Below, in pieces: positions 16,551-27,083 of a stretch of 64,000 bases of DNA; position 1 is the first letter of the stretch, and every line of letters starts with the position of its first letter. Source of the stretch: an uncultured Lachnospiraceae bacterium. Its GTDB lineage: Bacteria; Bacillota; Clostridia; Lachnospirales; Lachnospiraceae. The stretch covers positions 62,001 through 126,000 of the forward strand of contig ONHF01000004.1 in the NCBI GenBank assembly GCA_900317555.1. Reading direction: 5' to 3'. A program made the translations under genes and the position numbers. The notes below the pieces were generated by a model. The model made no database searches, was not told where the DNA came from, and was given only the letters and a program-made list of their open reading frames with translations.

Positions 16551-18449
16551 ATGAATAAAAAGCAAATGAGAATGGGCTCTCTGGCGCTCTCGGTGCTTCT
16601 TGCGTCCAGTTTATCTGCCCCGGCGACAGTAATGGCGGCAGAAACAACCACTTCGGAAACAAATCAAACCGAAGTCAGTGCTGCCGCAGACAGCGCAGTC
16701 ACGGAACAGCCTGTAGCGTCTGCTTCCACCGATCAGGCTACGGAATCCGCTCCTGAAGAACAAACTGTATCCTCTGCTCCCGGTGAGCAGTCTGCGGCAT
16801 CCGCTTCCAGTGAACAGACCGTTGTTCCGGAAAGCACCCCTGCGTCTGATGAGCATGCTGCAAATGAACGCACCGTAAACGTAGCTGCAGTCGCTACGCC
16901 GTCAGACGTCAATGTAGAGGATAGCAAGGTTACGAATAGTTCTGAGCCCGCTGAAGAAGCCTCCGCTTCCAATGAGCAGTCTCCAGAGTCAACAGCAGCT
17001 GGCAAGGATGGCCAGCCCGCGCCGCAGCAGGAAACAAGCGAAGGTATTGAAGAACCTGCCGTAGATGAAAAAACAACCGCTCTGAACAATGTCAATGCAG
17101 CGGCTCCGTCTGATGATAAACAGGGTTCGGATATCTCTTATAAGGCTAGTGCGACCATTTGGGGCATGGAATTTCCTGTCGCTGACAGCACCGCCACGAT
17201 CACGCCCGAAGACGCCAATAGCGATAAAACGCTTGGCGACGTATCTTTGGCCTTTCGGGGCACCGGCTTTGGAGATGTCAAGGCCGGAGACCTCGTCGTA
17301 AAGGGCGACATGTCAATCGATGGCGACACCACCAAAGGCGCTGCGCACAAGGTGGAGAAGGATTCCAAACATGATGTCAAGGCTGACCTCGATGTATCGG
17401 CAATCCACACATCAATTGAGAAATCTGGCAGTATGTTAAGCGACACATATGGAGGTGCTGCCGCGGCAAAGGCCGTATATGTGAATAATTTAGAGACAGG
17501 CCTTCGCTCAACATTCGTGATCGGAAGCGACCTGAACGGCGAATTCTACGTTCCAACCTCGTTGGATGATGCGCAGGCGCACTACATTCTGTCTTCCGCC
17601 GACGGTGCCCCGTTGATTTACCGTATCAACTACGCCAATTCCGAGTTTTCCAAGAACAAGGTCACTATCCTCATGGATCTCGACCTGACGCACATGACCG
17701 CACAAAATACCACCTACGACGGTTCAAAGAAAGTGCTTTACGGTGAGAATGGCGTCAAGGAGAACTTCAACCACACCGATTCTGAATACGGCGACACATA
17801 CGACACCAGCACCTTCGGCAATTTGCAGCAGCTGATCACATCCTCCGCTAAAAAGATCAGTCTTCTGCTGAAAGATGTACTGTTCCACTCGGCGACAGGA
17901 AACAGCACAACGACGGAAACCGATACGGAGACGAAAACCACTACGCAGGGTTCCATCAACGGTACGTTAGTCGGTTACATGAAGGCTGATGTTGGTCATA
18001 ACAGAGTTAAGGGCAATGTTTCTTACGTCTGGGGGGCCATGCAGGATGCAGTTGGCAGAGATGTCAATGCGAAAGATGATAAGGCTGATAAGGTAATGCT
18101 GACCACGCAATTTACAGAAACGACGCCAAAGAATAATCCGGTCACGCCGGATACGCCAAGCATAAATGACGCGCAGGACACGCCGAGTGCAGCGGGTAAC
18201 GCGGATGTGCAGAACACGCCGGTTCATCCGGTTGCACTGAGCACTCCGAATATACCGGGTGCTGATATGCGTTCTGTTACGCAGGCAACTGTTAACCATG
18301 CTGCAAACGCCGTGGCAGAAAAGAAGATATCCGACAGGCCGCAGACAGGAGATACAGGCAATCTGTACTTATGGTTCCTTTCCATGATTGCTTCTGCCGG
18401 ATTATTCTTGACAGGCATTGTCCATTTGAAAAAGAAAAACATCAGATAA
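16551..18449 (+). CDS. Sortase-anchored surface protein (RPQTG sorting signal)
   Basis: 632 aa from the ATG at 16551, behind GGAGGTG. Residues 1-30 form a signal peptide with a likely cut after VMAAE. About 150 residues of Ser/Glu/Ala/Gln-rich low-complexity sequence follow, with imperfect 9-10-residue units (SAPEEQTVS, SAPGEQSAA, SASSEQTVV), probably a wall-spanning stalk. A central globular region comes next. The C-terminus has RPQTGD, a hydrophobic helix (LYLWFLSMIASAGLFLTGIVHL) and the basic end KKKNIR: a sortase signal with Arg in place of the usual Leu or Asn. No sortase gene is in the window. Ligand or function is unknown. Confidence 0.88.
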   Translation: MNKKQMRMGSLALSVLLASSLSAPATVMAAETTTSETNQTEVSAAADSAVTEQPVASASTDQATESAPEEQTVSSAPGEQSAASASSEQTVVPESTPASDEHAANERTVNVAAVATPSDVNVEDSKVTNSSEPAEEASASNEQSPESTAAGKDGQPAPQQETSEGIEEPAVDEKTTALNNVNAAAPSDDKQGSDISYKASATIWGMEFPVADSTATITPEDANSDKTLGDVSLAFRGTGFGDVKAGDLVVKGDMSIDGDTTKGAAHKVEKDSKHDVKADLDVSAIHTSIEKSGSMLSDTYGGAAAAKAVYVNNLETGLRSTFVIGSDLNGEFYVPTSLDDAQAHYILSSADGAPLIYRINYANSEFSKNKVTILMDLDLTHMTAQNTTYDGSKKVLYGENGVKENFNHTDSEYGDTYDTSTFGNLQQLITSSAKKISLLLKDVLFHSATGNSTTTETDTETKTTTQGSINGTLVGYMKADVGHNRVKGNVSYVWGAMQDAVGRDVNAKDDKADKVMLTTQFTETTPKNNPVTPDTPSINDAQDTPSAAGNADVQNTPVHPVALSTPNIPGADMRSVTQATVNHAANAVAEKKISDRPQTGDTGNLYLWFLSMIASAGLFLTGIVHLKKKNIR

Positions 18450-18459
18450 TTACCGGTCT

Positions 18460-18491
18460 GAGAGTGCGGCGTAAACCGCACTCTCTTTTTT
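18460..18491 (+). terminator. Rho-independent terminator after the surface-protein gene
   Basis: A perfect 10-bp stem GAGAGTGCGG / CCGCACTCTC with a 6-nt loop is followed by a run of seven T. Confidence 0.92.
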
Positions 18492-18598
18492 AATCCGAAG
18501 TATTCACCAGATCCGGGATTATCCAAACCTGCGGGTGAAATCACATAAATCGCATATCCCGTCTTGCGTCTTGGTGATCCGCCGCCGGGCGCGCCACT

Positions 18599-18639
18599 AA
18601 AAATACCGCCTACCCTGCTCCTGCAGAATAAGCGGTATG
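18599..18639 (-). terminator. Likely terminator of the radical SAM gene (leftward)
   Basis: On the minus strand ATACCGC pairs with GCGGTAT and an inner CTGC pairs with GCAG; TTTTT follows the stem. It faces the previous terminator, as expected between convergent genes. Confidence 0.6.
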
Positions 18640-18711
18640 TCCTTATCATATTTTCCGGCCATCTGCCGGTTTTCTATTCGCGGTCAAGCAACTTTCTGTA
18701 AGCGCCATTTC

Positions 18712-19713
18712 TCAGCTGCGTGATTTCCTCGAATTCTTCTCCTCGCCGCCCGTGCGGTTCGCGCCTTCAAAGTCACCGGCAAGCACCTTCCGTGCTACCT
18801 GCATGCGGAAGCCCGCGTCAATGAAGTCGCACTTACTGCAGAACGGATAGTTCTGCCGGCCCTGCGCAATCTTCTCCCGTGCCGCGCGCAGCTTTGAGCC
18901 GTTCCAGATTTCCGCAAGCGGCGTCCTGTTCAGATCCCCGAAATCCGTCACCTCGTAATTATCGCAGCAACACAGCCCCACTTTGCCGTTCGGCGTAATC
19001 CAGACGTCCGTAAATGGAAGAAGGCAGGCCTCGGTGACCGCCTCGCTCAGTGTCTCCTTTTTGTTCGGCGACGAGCCCGCGCGGTTCGTCAGAACCTCTT
19101 TGAGATACCGCATCTGAATCTGGATATCCAGATCTTTGAATTCGTCCGGATGCGCCTTGACGTAATCGTAGAGCTCTTTGATATTGTCATGCAGCTTGTA
19201 CTCCAGCGCGTAATTGTTGATGATGAGCTGATCGATGTACGGAGCAATTTCTTTCACCTTGTCGATGGTCAGAATCAGCCCGTTCGTGGACATGAAGATG
19301 AACGCTTTCGGCAGTTTCTCCCGTGCGTACTTGTGCCGCTCGACGATCTTTGTGTCCAGAAGCGGCTCATTATTGCCGTACAGCGTCAGATGTCCCTCAT
19401 ATCCCCAGTCCGCGAGCTGGTCAATGATGTTCCTGTAAAGGCCGTCGTCAATGACACATCTCGGCCGCTTCTCCGCGTTGACATTCGCCGTGCAGAATTC
19501 GCAGGTGGAATTGCAGCGGTTGATCGTCTCGATGTTCACGACCTGCGGCATCGGCGCGGTTTCCTGTGAAAGGAACCAGGCGCAGAATGCGTCCTGCGCT
19601 TTCTTTCTTGTTTTGAACTGCAGTTTCAGATACGCGTTGGACGAGAAGTTCGGGAACCACTGCCTTGCTTTATATCCGAATCTGCCTAAAAAACTGTTAA
19701 TTGTAATCGGCAT
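18712..19713 (-). CDS. Radical SAM / SPASM-domain protein
   Basis: 333 aa from the ATG at 19713, behind AGGGG. The [4Fe-4S]-SAM cluster motif is CNSTCEFC (CxxxCxxC). The C-terminal region has SPASM-type cysteines in VGLCCCDNYE and FCSKCDF. The family performs radical modification of peptides or small molecules; a closely spaced upstream flavoprotein suggests a shared pathway in cell-surface glycan or lipid synthesis. The frame stays open far upstream of the start, but that sequence is antisense-like and lies within the flavoprotein gene. Confidence 0.85.
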   Translation of the reverse strand: MPITINSFLGRFGYKARQWFPNFSSNAYLKLQFKTRKKAQDAFCAWFLSQETAPMPQVVNIETINRCNSTCEFCTANVNAEKRPRCVIDDGLYRNIIDQLADWGYEGHLTLYGNNEPLLDTKIVERHKYAREKLPKAFIFMSTNGLILTIDKVKEIAPYIDQLIINNYALEYKLHDNIKELYDYVKAHPDEFKDLDIQIQMRYLKEVLTNRAGSSPNKKETLSEAVTEACLLPFTDVWITPNGKVGLCCCDNYEVTDFGDLNRTPLAEIWNGSKLRAAREKIAQGRQNYPFCSKCDFIDAGFRMQVARKVLAGDFEGANRTGGEEKNSRKSRS

Positions 19714-19750
19714 GTACGATTTACCCCTGTAAATATTGCAAAAAGAAGTC

Positions 19751-21355
19751 TCAGTCGACCTCCGCCGTATTCTCCTGCTTCTTTTCCGTATCTTCTTCCT
19801 CGTGGTATTCCTGTTCGGTATTGACGTTCCAGACGTTGGAACGGTCCGTCGATCCGGAGAGAATATCCTTGACCGCTTCGAACGAAGTGCACATCGAGTG
19901 GTCAATGTTATTGTAGCGGTGCTGTCCGTTTCTTCCCACGCAAAACAGATTCGGCACCGTATCCAGCCACTTCCGCAGCGTATCCATTTCACTGTAGGTA
20001 TCAAAATACGCGGGATACGCTTTCTTCACGCGTTCCACATGATAATCCAGCACATTTTTATCCGAATCGATCAGGCCGAGCTTAATCATCTCCGTGATGC
20101 CGAGCTTTGCGAAATCATCATCCTTCATGTTCCACATCGAGTCGCCTTCGTTGCAGAAGTACTCGAGGCCCATCCAGACCGTATGCTCCAGATCCTTCAC
20201 AAGATACGGCGACCAGTTGTTGTAAATCTGGAAACGGCCCATCTTGACAGTTCGATCCTGCACATAGACCCAGTTGTCAGGGACAATGTTTCCGACCGTC
20301 TTTGTTCCGGTTTCGTTTTTCAGATTCAGATGATTGATCAGGACGCCGACCGTCATATAATCGCGGTAAGGAAGGCCTGCAGCGATTCTTGCGGGCTCCG
20401 CCGGCACATCATTCATGCCCGCGACAAGATCCTTGATCGGCATGGAGGAAATGACAACGTCGCCTCTGACTTCCTGCCTTGTCCCGTCCGGTTTCTCATA
20501 GGTCACGCTGCTGATCCGGCCGTCCTTCTCTCTGTGGATGCCGACGACCTTCGCGTTCATCAGGATCTTTCCGCCCTTTTTGCGGACCTCTTCCGCGGTC
20601 ACATCCCAGAGCTGACCGGGGCCGAGCTTGGGATAAGAGAACTCCTCGATCAGCGAGGTTTCAACCTTGCGGTCCTTTTTGCCAGCCTGTTTTTCGATCG
20701 CGTTCTTCAGAACCGCCATGATCGATACGCCCTTGACGCGCTGCGCGCCCCAGGACGGATCGATTTCCGAAGGATGTCTTCCCCAGAGGTTTTCGGTATA
20801 ATACTCGAAAAACATCGAATAGAGCTTCTTCCCGAAACGGTTGATATAGAAATCCTCCAGAGATTTTTCCTCTCTCTTGTGCATCATGGATTTCAAATAG
20901 GAGAAGCCGACTTCCATTGTTTTGGCGAAGCCCATGTTCCGGAAGGTCTGCGCCTTGAGGGAAATCGGATAATCGTAAAACTTGGAGTCGAAGAAAATAC
21001 GGGATACGCGGTTTCTGCGCAGCATGACGCGATCCTCATTCTGCGGATCCGGTCCGCCCGGATTCAGCGTCACCTGCCTGCCCAGCGCGATATCGTCCGC
21101 CGCAGGCGCGCCCTGCCGCGGCATCATCTTATCCCACCATTCATTGACTTCCGGCACCTTTGTGAAAAAGCGGTGGCCGCCCATATCCATTCGGTTGCCC
21201 TTATATTCCACGGTTCTCGCAATGCCGCCGAACTTTCCGCTCTCTTCGAAAACATAGACGTCCATATTGTCCGACTTGTCCAGAAGCTCATAGGCGGCGG
21301 TCAGGCCGGCTGGGCCGGCGCCGATCACAAGCGCTGTTTTTCTTTCGTTCTCCAT
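19751..21355 (-). CDS. FAD-dependent oxidoreductase, UDP-galactopyranose-mutase-like
   Basis: 534 aa. The N-terminal dinucleotide-binding motif [17 protein letters not shown] is followed by an acidic strand end (YVFEES), then [22 protein letters not shown], the pattern seen in UGM-like and protoporphyrinogen-oxidase-like flavoproteins of polysaccharide clusters. I start at the ATG at 21355, behind AAAGGA; an in-frame ATG at 21382 has no ribosome site. It precedes the radical SAM gene by 37 nt on the same strand. The true substrate is unknown; the neighbours suggest a nucleotide sugar or lipid-linked sugar. Confidence 0.85.
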   Translation of the reverse strand: MENERKTALVIGAGPAGLTAAYELLDKSDNMDVYVFEESGKFGGIARTVEYKGNRMDMGGHRFFTKVPEVNEWWDKMMPRQGAPAADDIALGRQVTLNPGGPDPQNEDRVMLRRNRVSRIFFDSKFYDYPISLKAQTFRNMGFAKTMEVGFSYLKSMMHKREEKSLEDFYINRFGKKLYSMFFEYYTENLWGRHPSEIDPSWGAQRVKGVSIMAVLKNAIEKQAGKKDRKVETSLIEEFSYPKLGPGQLWDVTAEEVRKKGGKILMNAKVVGIHREKDGRISSVTYEKPDGTRQEVRGDVVISSMPIKDLVAGMNDVPAEPARIAAGLPYRDYMTVGVLINHLNLKNETGTKTVGNIVPDNWVYVQDRTVKMGRFQIYNNWSPYLVKDLEHTVWMGLEYFCNEGDSMWNMKDDDFAKLGITEMIKLGLIDSDKNVLDYHVERVKKAYPAYFDTYSEMDTLRKWLDTVPNLFCVGRNGQHRYNNIDHSMCTSFEAVKDILSGSTDRSNVWNVNTEQEYHEEEDTEKKQENTAEVD

Positions 21356-21622
21356 AGCAATTGAATCCTTTCCTGAATTCATAGTAAACCAAGTTATTTT
21401 AACACGGTTCGCACTGCGTTGTACAGCCTGCCGCGGCGCTCCGGTGCGCTTTCTCTCCTGCCTGAACAGGCGTGGCACTTATTCTCCGGGGTGTCCGGCG
21501 TACTCCTTCTCCGGCCTGTGCCGGGGAAGCACCTCCGGTCTATAGACAATCGGTCCCCGATCCGATACACTGAAACTGTTAACTTTTCATAAAAAGCGGC
21601 TACAGTGCCGGAAAGAGGAAGT

Positions 21623-22678
21623 ATGGCCAAAGACAATCAAAGTCCCCGTTCCTTATATATGTATATCGATTATCTTTCGGTCATCTCGTCTCTTGGCATC
21701 GTACTTCTGCATTCCCATGGCGAATTTTACAGCTTTGAGCCTTCGCTTCGATGGGCTGAATGCGTGCTTTTCGAGATTGTGTTCGGCGCAGCCGTCCCGT
21801 GTTTTTACATGATCAGCGGCGCGACTCTTATGGATTACAGAAAACGCTGTTCCACGAGAGAGTATTGCAGCCGCCGCATCCGCAAAACGGTGATCCCGTT
21901 TCTGTTCTGGAGCCTGTTCGCGGCCTGCTGGAGCCTGAAAACCGGGATGATTACCGCGGAGGATATCACGCCGGCGTCTCTTGTCAGCTGGATTCTGAAC
22001 TCGAACCGCAATCCGACCTACTGGTTTTTCCTGCCGCTTTTCGCGATTTATCTTTCGATTCCGGTGCTGTCCCTGATCCCGGAAAAACACCGCCGCGCGA
22101 TGTTCCGGTACCTGATTCTCTGCGGGTTTCTTTTCGCGTCCGTGCTCCCGTTTCTATGCGGAGTTGCTGACATCGCCTGGAACAGCGACCTGTCGTCCGG
22201 CGCCTTCGGCGGCTATGTCCTCTTTCCGGTAACCGGTTACTATATTCATGCTTACAATATTCCCGGAAAACTGCGGAAACTTTTATATGCGGCCGGTGCT
22301 GCAGGCTTTATCATTTGTTTTGCAGGCACGATAATGCTTTCTTATAAGGAAAACGGAGCCAGCCTTTTCCTTGTCGGCAACTTCAGTCCGTTCGTAATTT
22401 TGTATTCGGCCGCTGTTTTTACCTGGTTCCGCAATCACAGATTCCGCAGCGCGTTCCTCTGGAACGTGGTATCCTGTCTGCGTGACACAACCTTCGGTGT
22501 CTATCTGCTGCACAAATACGGTCTGGATGTTACTGTACTGTCGTTTCACCGCATTTTCGGGCTGACCGCGTTTTCTCCGGCCTACATGCTGGGCGGCGGA
22601 CTGCTGACGTACCTTGGCTGCATGCTGATCACGAAAGTTCTTCTGAAAATCCCGGTTCTCCGGCGGCTCGTATCCTGA
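21623..22678 (+). CDS. Acyltransferase family 3 membrane protein
   Basis: 351-aa polytopic protein of the acyltransferase-3 (OatA/WecH-like) family. The N-terminal helix holds the conserved histidine (IVLLHSHGEF), and about ten hydrophobic segments follow. These enzymes acetylate surface sugars. The start is the ATG at 21623 behind GAGGAAG. A GTG at 21605 is a weaker alternative. It is divergent from the flavoprotein and is followed 10 nt later by a glycosyltransferase-like gene. Confidence 0.85.
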   Translation: MAKDNQSPRSLYMYIDYLSVISSLGIVLLHSHGEFYSFEPSLRWAECVLFEIVFGAAVPCFYMISGATLMDYRKRCSTREYCSRRIRKTVIPFLFWSLFAACWSLKTGMITAEDITPASLVSWILNSNRNPTYWFFLPLFAIYLSIPVLSLIPEKHRRAMFRYLILCGFLFASVLPFLCGVADIAWNSDLSSGAFGGYVLFPVTGYYIHAYNIPGKLRKLLYAAGAAGFIICFAGTIMLSYKENGASLFLVGNFSPFVILYSAAVFTWFRNHRFRSAFLWNVVSCLRDTTFGVYLLHKYGLDVTVLSFHRIFGLTAFSPAYMLGGGLLTYLGCMLITKVLLKIPVLRRLVS

Positions 22679-22688
22679 GGCCGGAGAA

Positions 22689-24254
22689 GTGGCAGAGAAA
22701 GGTGTTGTTTTGAAGAAAATCACAAGAAATCAGATTGCGCTCCTTTTCTATTTCGCGCTGATCTCCTTTGCCATGCTCCTGTTCGCGACGAGATCATCGT
22801 TTCTGTACCCCATGAACAACTGGGATGATTCCAACAGTTATTTCACGATGGGAAAATCCATGTTCCGCGGAATCATGATCTACCGCGACATTTTCGATCA
22901 GAAAGGTCCGTATCTTTACCTGATTTACGGTCTCGCGTCGCTGATTTCCCGCACGGCTTTCACCGGCGTTTTTCTGTTTGAAATTCTCTTCGGCATCCTG
23001 GATCTGGCCGGTTTCTACAGAATTCTCCGGCTGCAGCTGCGGAAAAGGACAGCTCTCATTCTGCTGCCGTTTCTGTTTGCCGTGACTTTTTCTTCCTTCT
23101 CGTTTTACTGGGGAGGCTGCGCGGAGGAATTCTGCCTGCCGGCACTTGTCTGGACGCTGTATCTTCTCCTCTCCCGCCTGCAAAACCCCCACCGCGCTCC
23201 ATTCTCCTGTCAGGAAATTCTGACCGCCGGCCTTCTCTGCGGCTATGTCGCCTGCGTCAAGTTCACGCTCCTTGGGTTCTTCTTCGCGTTTATGCTGATG
23301 GTTCTGTTCCTTTCGGGAAGCTTGGTTCGTTTCCTGAAATCCTGCGGCGTCTTCCTTCTCGGGATGGGACTGCCTGTCGTTCCCTGGCTCATTTACTTCG
23401 GCATCCACGGCGCGCTCTCCGACTGGTACCACGTATATATTTACACAAACGTCTTTCTGTATTCGACCTTCGGCGCGGCTTCCAAAGGTGAAAGCGCCGG
23501 GCAGAAGATATATGCACTCTCCAAAATCCTGTACTGGCTTTTCTTCGACAACTTCCAGTATTTTATATTCATCGCGGCAGGCATGCTCTTTATGCTCCTG
23601 CGCCGCGGCGAAGACCTTCTGCAGCGGCTTACAGTGCCGCTCCTCTTCGGATTTACCTTCCTCGGCATTTACATCGGCGGCGCACATCTTCCGTATTATG
23701 CGTTTCCGCTGACGGTATTTGCGGTCTTCGGCTTCATCGCGTTGGGATTGCTTCTGGAAGCGGTCATTGAAAAAGTGCGGCGTGCCCGCACGAACATAGA
23801 GACGCCTACCGCGCTCCGGGGAAGGTCTGCAGCGACTGTCCTGTGTTGTTTTGTCGCGGCCGCGCTTTCATCTCTGATCGTGTACGCGCTGTCTCCGAAC
23901 TCCTATTATCTTTCCTATACGAAAGACGACGTCTTTCTGACCCGCTTTGCCAGAGACATCCGGGAAGACACTGTCACCGAACATACGCTTTTAAATTACA
24001 ACTGTCTCGACTGCGGGCTATATACGGCGGCAGATATCAATCCCACCTGCTACTGGTTCCAGACGCAGACACTCGCGATTCCCGATGTGTTCGATGAACA
24101 GCACCGATATATCCGTGAAGGCAAGACGGGTTTCGTTGTCTGCAGAGATGATTATCCGGATTTTATCACAGATCACTATGAGATGATCGATCAGTTTCAT
24201 CAGGTGATGGGAGACACGCAGCACGACTATTATCTGTTCCGGAAGGTCAGATGA
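22689..24254 (+). CDS. Polytopic glycosyltransferase-like membrane protein (GT39/ArnT-like)
   Basis: About 520 aa with ten or more hydrophobic segments. The first extracytoplasmic loop has acidic residues (NWDDSNSYF and YRDIFDQKGPYLYL) as in lipid-linked-sugar transferases of the GT-C fold. These use polyprenyl-phosphate sugars to modify surface polymers. The start is uncertain: a GTG at 22689 is very close to GGAG, while a TTG at 22710 has AGAAAGG at good spacing. It belongs to the same run as the acyltransferase and the next gene. Confidence 0.8.
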   Translation: MAEKGVVLKKITRNQIALLFYFALISFAMLLFATRSSFLYPMNNWDDSNSYFTMGKSMFRGIMIYRDIFDQKGPYLYLIYGLASLISRTAFTGVFLFEILFGILDLAGFYRILRLQLRKRTALILLPFLFAVTFSSFSFYWGGCAEEFCLPALVWTLYLLLSRLQNPHRAPFSCQEILTAGLLCGYVACVKFTLLGFFFAFMLMVLFLSGSLVRFLKSCGVFLLGMGLPVVPWLIYFGIHGALSDWYHVYIYTNVFLYSTFGAASKGESAGQKIYALSKILYWLFFDNFQYFIFIAAGMLFMLLRRGEDLLQRLTVPLLFGFTFLGIYIGGAHLPYYAFPLTVFAVFGFIALGLLLEAVIEKVRRARTNIETPTALRGRSAATVLCCFVAAALSSLIVYALSPNSYYLSYTKDDVFLTRFARDIREDTVTEHTLLNYNCLDCGLYTAADINPTCYWFQTQTLAIPDVFDEQHRYIREGKTGFVVCRDDYPDFITDHYEMIDQFHQVMGDTQHDYYLFRKVR

Positions 24255-24284
24255 ACCGTCCATGCGGAGAAAGTTTGCAGCGAT

Positions 24285-26045
24285 ATGAGACTACTTGATT
24301 ACTTTAATACAGCGGCTTCTGCCGTAAATCTGATCATTACAGCGGGCATTATCTTCAGCGCCGCGAAGGCACGGAAGCGCCCAAAAGCCGGTTCTGAAAA
24401 CAGTGTGCGCAGACAGGACGCCTGTACTGATTTCTGCAGCGGCAGGCTGTACTGGTTTCTCGCGGCTCTTATGCTGGCCGGAGGAACCGCGCTCCGCTTT
24501 GTGAATCTGGCGGCTCTGCCGGACGGGCTGCAGCAGGACGAGGCGTCCATCGGCTATGAAGCATACTGCCTTGCGAACTTCGGAATTGACCGCAACGGTT
24601 ATCACTGGCCGGTTTACCCGATTACCTGGGGGTCCGGCGGCGGTTCTCCGCTGATGATCTACTGCAACGTGCTGACGACTAAGCTTTTCGGCTCCTGCGT
24701 GACTTCGATCCGGATGGTGCCTGCCTTTTTCGGCTCTTTAACGCTGGTATTGTTTTTCTGTCTTCTTCTGCGTCTTTACGGGCGCAAAACAGCCCTCGCC
24801 GGCCTTGCAATCCTCTCCCTTACGCCCTGGCACCTGATGCTCTCAAGGTGGAGTCTTGACAGCAACACAGCGCCGTTTTTCGAGCTGATTGCCGTTTCCG
24901 TATTTCTTCTGGCTGCAGAAAAAAAGAAGACTTCCCTGTACGCCGCGGCGGCCGCCTTGTCGGCGCTCTGCCTTTACAGCTACGGTTCGGCGAATATCGT
25001 AATTCCTTTATGGCTGCTTTTCTCCTGCGTGTACTGCATTCGCAGGAAGAGGCTGACGCCTTCGCAGCTTCTGATCAGCGGTGCCGTGTTCCTGCTTGTT
25101 CTTGTCCCTCTCATCATCTTCTACGCAGTGAATTTTCTGGGCCTTCCGGAGATCAGCACCGCATACATTTCGTTTCCGAAGTTTACCTCGAGCCATTTCG
25201 GGTCTGTTTTTCTTCCGCTGAACCGGGACTTTCCGGCAGCCGTACTGCGGAACATAAAAGGCCTGTTTCTTACGCTGACTTTCGGACATAAAGAGGAAGT
25301 CATCTGGAACATGATGCCTGGCTATGCGCCGCTCTATTCGTTCACATGGCCTGTTACAATTCTCGGTATCGCAGTCTGTGCGGCATCCCTGATCCGCAGT
25401 ATTCGCAGGAAGGCATATCAGAAGGACGCGGTTCTGGTTCTCCTTCTTTGCAGCGCGGCGGTCTTTTCCCTGCTCATCGAACAGGACATCAACCGGCAGG
25501 TTTTCCTGTTCCTGCCGCTTGTCTACTGCGAAGTGAAAGGGCTCCGGTGGCTCTTCCGGCACGCGGGAAAGCTCACTTTGATTCCTGCTCTTCTCTTTCT
25601 GACCGGCGCTCTGTCATTTGGAAGAGATTATTACGGAGGAAGGTACAATCAGCTCTGCGCGAAAGATTTCATGCCGGGATACGGCGAGGCCATGGTTCTC
25701 GCCGACCGGCTTGCCACAGGCAGCGGGGCGCATGTCTATTCGACGTATACGGACGTCGCTTCCCCGTTCATGCTGACCTTGTATTACACCAAATATGATC
25801 CGCATGCGTTTCTCCGGACCGTCAAATACAAAGATCCCTACGCGGAGTTCCGGGTGGCGTACGCATTCGGGCATTTCACCTTCGGACTTCCGGATAAGGA
25901 TCTCTTATCGGATGAATATAAAAACGATGTCTTTGTTCTGACAAAAGAAGAGGCCTTGCAGCTTCTTGACGAAGCGCAGGACCGCGCGATAGCGCTTACC
26001 GGTACAGAGTCCGGAAACTTCGTGGTGCTTGACAGGCAGAAATAG
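24285..26045 (+). CDS. Second polytopic glycosyltransferase-like protein (GT39/PMT-like)
   Basis: 586 aa. Hydrophobic segments alternate with an extracytoplasmic loop holding LPDGLQQDEASIGYEAYC, whose Asp/Glu pair fits the catalytic loop of GT-C enzymes. A further loop of about 120 residues lies at the C-terminus. It is 30 nt after the preceding gene with GGAG upstream. The two differ in sequence, so they are not recent duplicates. A role in attaching sugars to a surface polymer is inferred from family and context. Confidence 0.8.
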   Translation: MRLLDYFNTAASAVNLIITAGIIFSAAKARKRPKAGSENSVRRQDACTDFCSGRLYWFLAALMLAGGTALRFVNLAALPDGLQQDEASIGYEAYCLANFGIDRNGYHWPVYPITWGSGGGSPLMIYCNVLTTKLFGSCVTSIRMVPAFFGSLTLVLFFCLLLRLYGRKTALAGLAILSLTPWHLMLSRWSLDSNTAPFFELIAVSVFLLAAEKKKTSLYAAAAALSALCLYSYGSANIVIPLWLLFSCVYCIRRKRLTPSQLLISGAVFLLVLVPLIIFYAVNFLGLPEISTAYISFPKFTSSHFGSVFLPLNRDFPAAVLRNIKGLFLTLTFGHKEEVIWNMMPGYAPLYSFTWPVTILGIAVCAASLIRSIRRKAYQKDAVLVLLLCSAAVFSLLIEQDINRQVFLFLPLVYCEVKGLRWLFRHAGKLTLIPALLFLTGALSFGRDYYGGRYNQLCAKDFMPGYGEAMVLADRLATGSGAHVYSTYTDVASPFMLTLYYTKYDPHAFLRTVKYKDPYAEFRVAYAFGHFTFGLPDKDLLSDEYKNDVFVLTKEEALQLLDEAQDRAIALTGTESGNFVVLDRQK

Positions 26046-26093
26046 TCCCATACTCCGGGTTGCTGCCGCATTGCGAAATCTCCCTCCGGAATA

Positions 26094-27068
26094 TCACGGC
26101 ATTATCTTTCGTATGGGCTTTTTCAGGAATGCATCCCGCACCTCTGCCACCTGCCGTATGTGCTCGTCGCAGGTTGTGCAGCACCCGCCGACCGCCGCGG
26201 CGCCGCTCTCATAGTATATTTCCGCGTATTCGCGGAACGGCCTGCCGTCTGCCGCGCCGTGCCATGTTTTGGTTGCGGGGTCATAAATCTCCCCGCTGTT
26301 CGGATAAACCGCGACGGGAATGGATATTCCTTTCTGAATCTCTCCGATCAGAGAGCGGATGTACTCCGGCTTCGTGCAGTTCACGCCGATCATCCGCAGA
26401 TGCGGAAATCCTTCGGAAAGAGTCACTGCGCAGTCTCTGATGAGATCTCCTTCGCAGATATGTCTGCCATCTCTGCACGAGAAGCTGATCCAGTAATCCG
26501 CTCCCAGCTCCTCGGCAATGCGGGCTTCAACGAGAACTTCCTTCAGAGAAGGCTGTGTTTCGAAAAGCAGAACGTCCGCGCCGGCATTCCAGATCAGCTC
26601 CGCGCGTCTTTTGTGGAACCTGTATAATTCGTCATCGGAGATCCCGTATGCCCCTCTGTACTCGGAACCGTCCGCCAGATAGGCACCGTAGGGACCGATC
26701 GCGCCAAGGCACAGCGGCCAGACTCTTCCCTGCGCTTTGCCTTCCTCTTCCCACCACTGCGCGCGCGCCTTCTGAAAAATCTCTACCGCGCTCGTAATAA
26801 TTCTCTCCGCTTCTTCCTGCGAATAGCCGGCAGCAAGCAGTCCCGGAATTGTCGCCTGATAGCTGGCGGTGATACCGCAGTCCGCGCCGTCTCTGAAGTA
26901 GTTCAGATGAACTGTTTTGACAAGCTCCGGCTTTTCCGCAAGGCATCTTGCGGTCCAGAGTCTGTCACCCAGCTGACAGCCAAGACGCTCCAGCGCCGTG
27001 GACATGGAGCCGTCGATAACTGCTGCATTATTCAGTTCTTTAATCCAGTCCTGTGTAGAAAACCGCAT
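26094..27068 (-). CDS. mmuM: Homocysteine S-methyltransferase
   Basis: 324 aa. The zinc-binding cysteines appear as GVNCTKPE and the C-terminal GGCCTTCDEH, the standard MmuM/Hcy-methyltransferase pattern. The enzyme moves a methyl group from S-methylmethionine or S-adenosylmethionine to homocysteine, giving methionine. It is the last gene of a leftward operon with an amino-acid ABC transporter and an M20 amidohydrolase; this suggests that the imported compound is S-methylmethionine or another sulfur amino acid. Confidence 0.93.
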   Translation of the reverse strand: MRFSTQDWIKELNNAAVIDGSMSTALERLGCQLGDRLWTARCLAEKPELVKTVHLNYFRDGADCGITASYQATIPGLLAAGYSQEEAERIITSAVEIFQKARAQWWEEEGKAQGRVWPLCLGAIGPYGAYLADGSEYRGAYGISDDELYRFHKRRAELIWNAGADVLLFETQPSLKEVLVEARIAEELGADYWISFSCRDGRHICEGDLIRDCAVTLSEGFPHLRMIGVNCTKPEYIRSLIGEIQKGISIPVAVYPNSGEIYDPATKTWHGAADGRPFREYAEIYYESGAAAVGGCCTTCDEHIRQVAEVRDAFLKKPIRKIMP

Positions 27069-27083
27069 CTTCTGACCTCCTTA

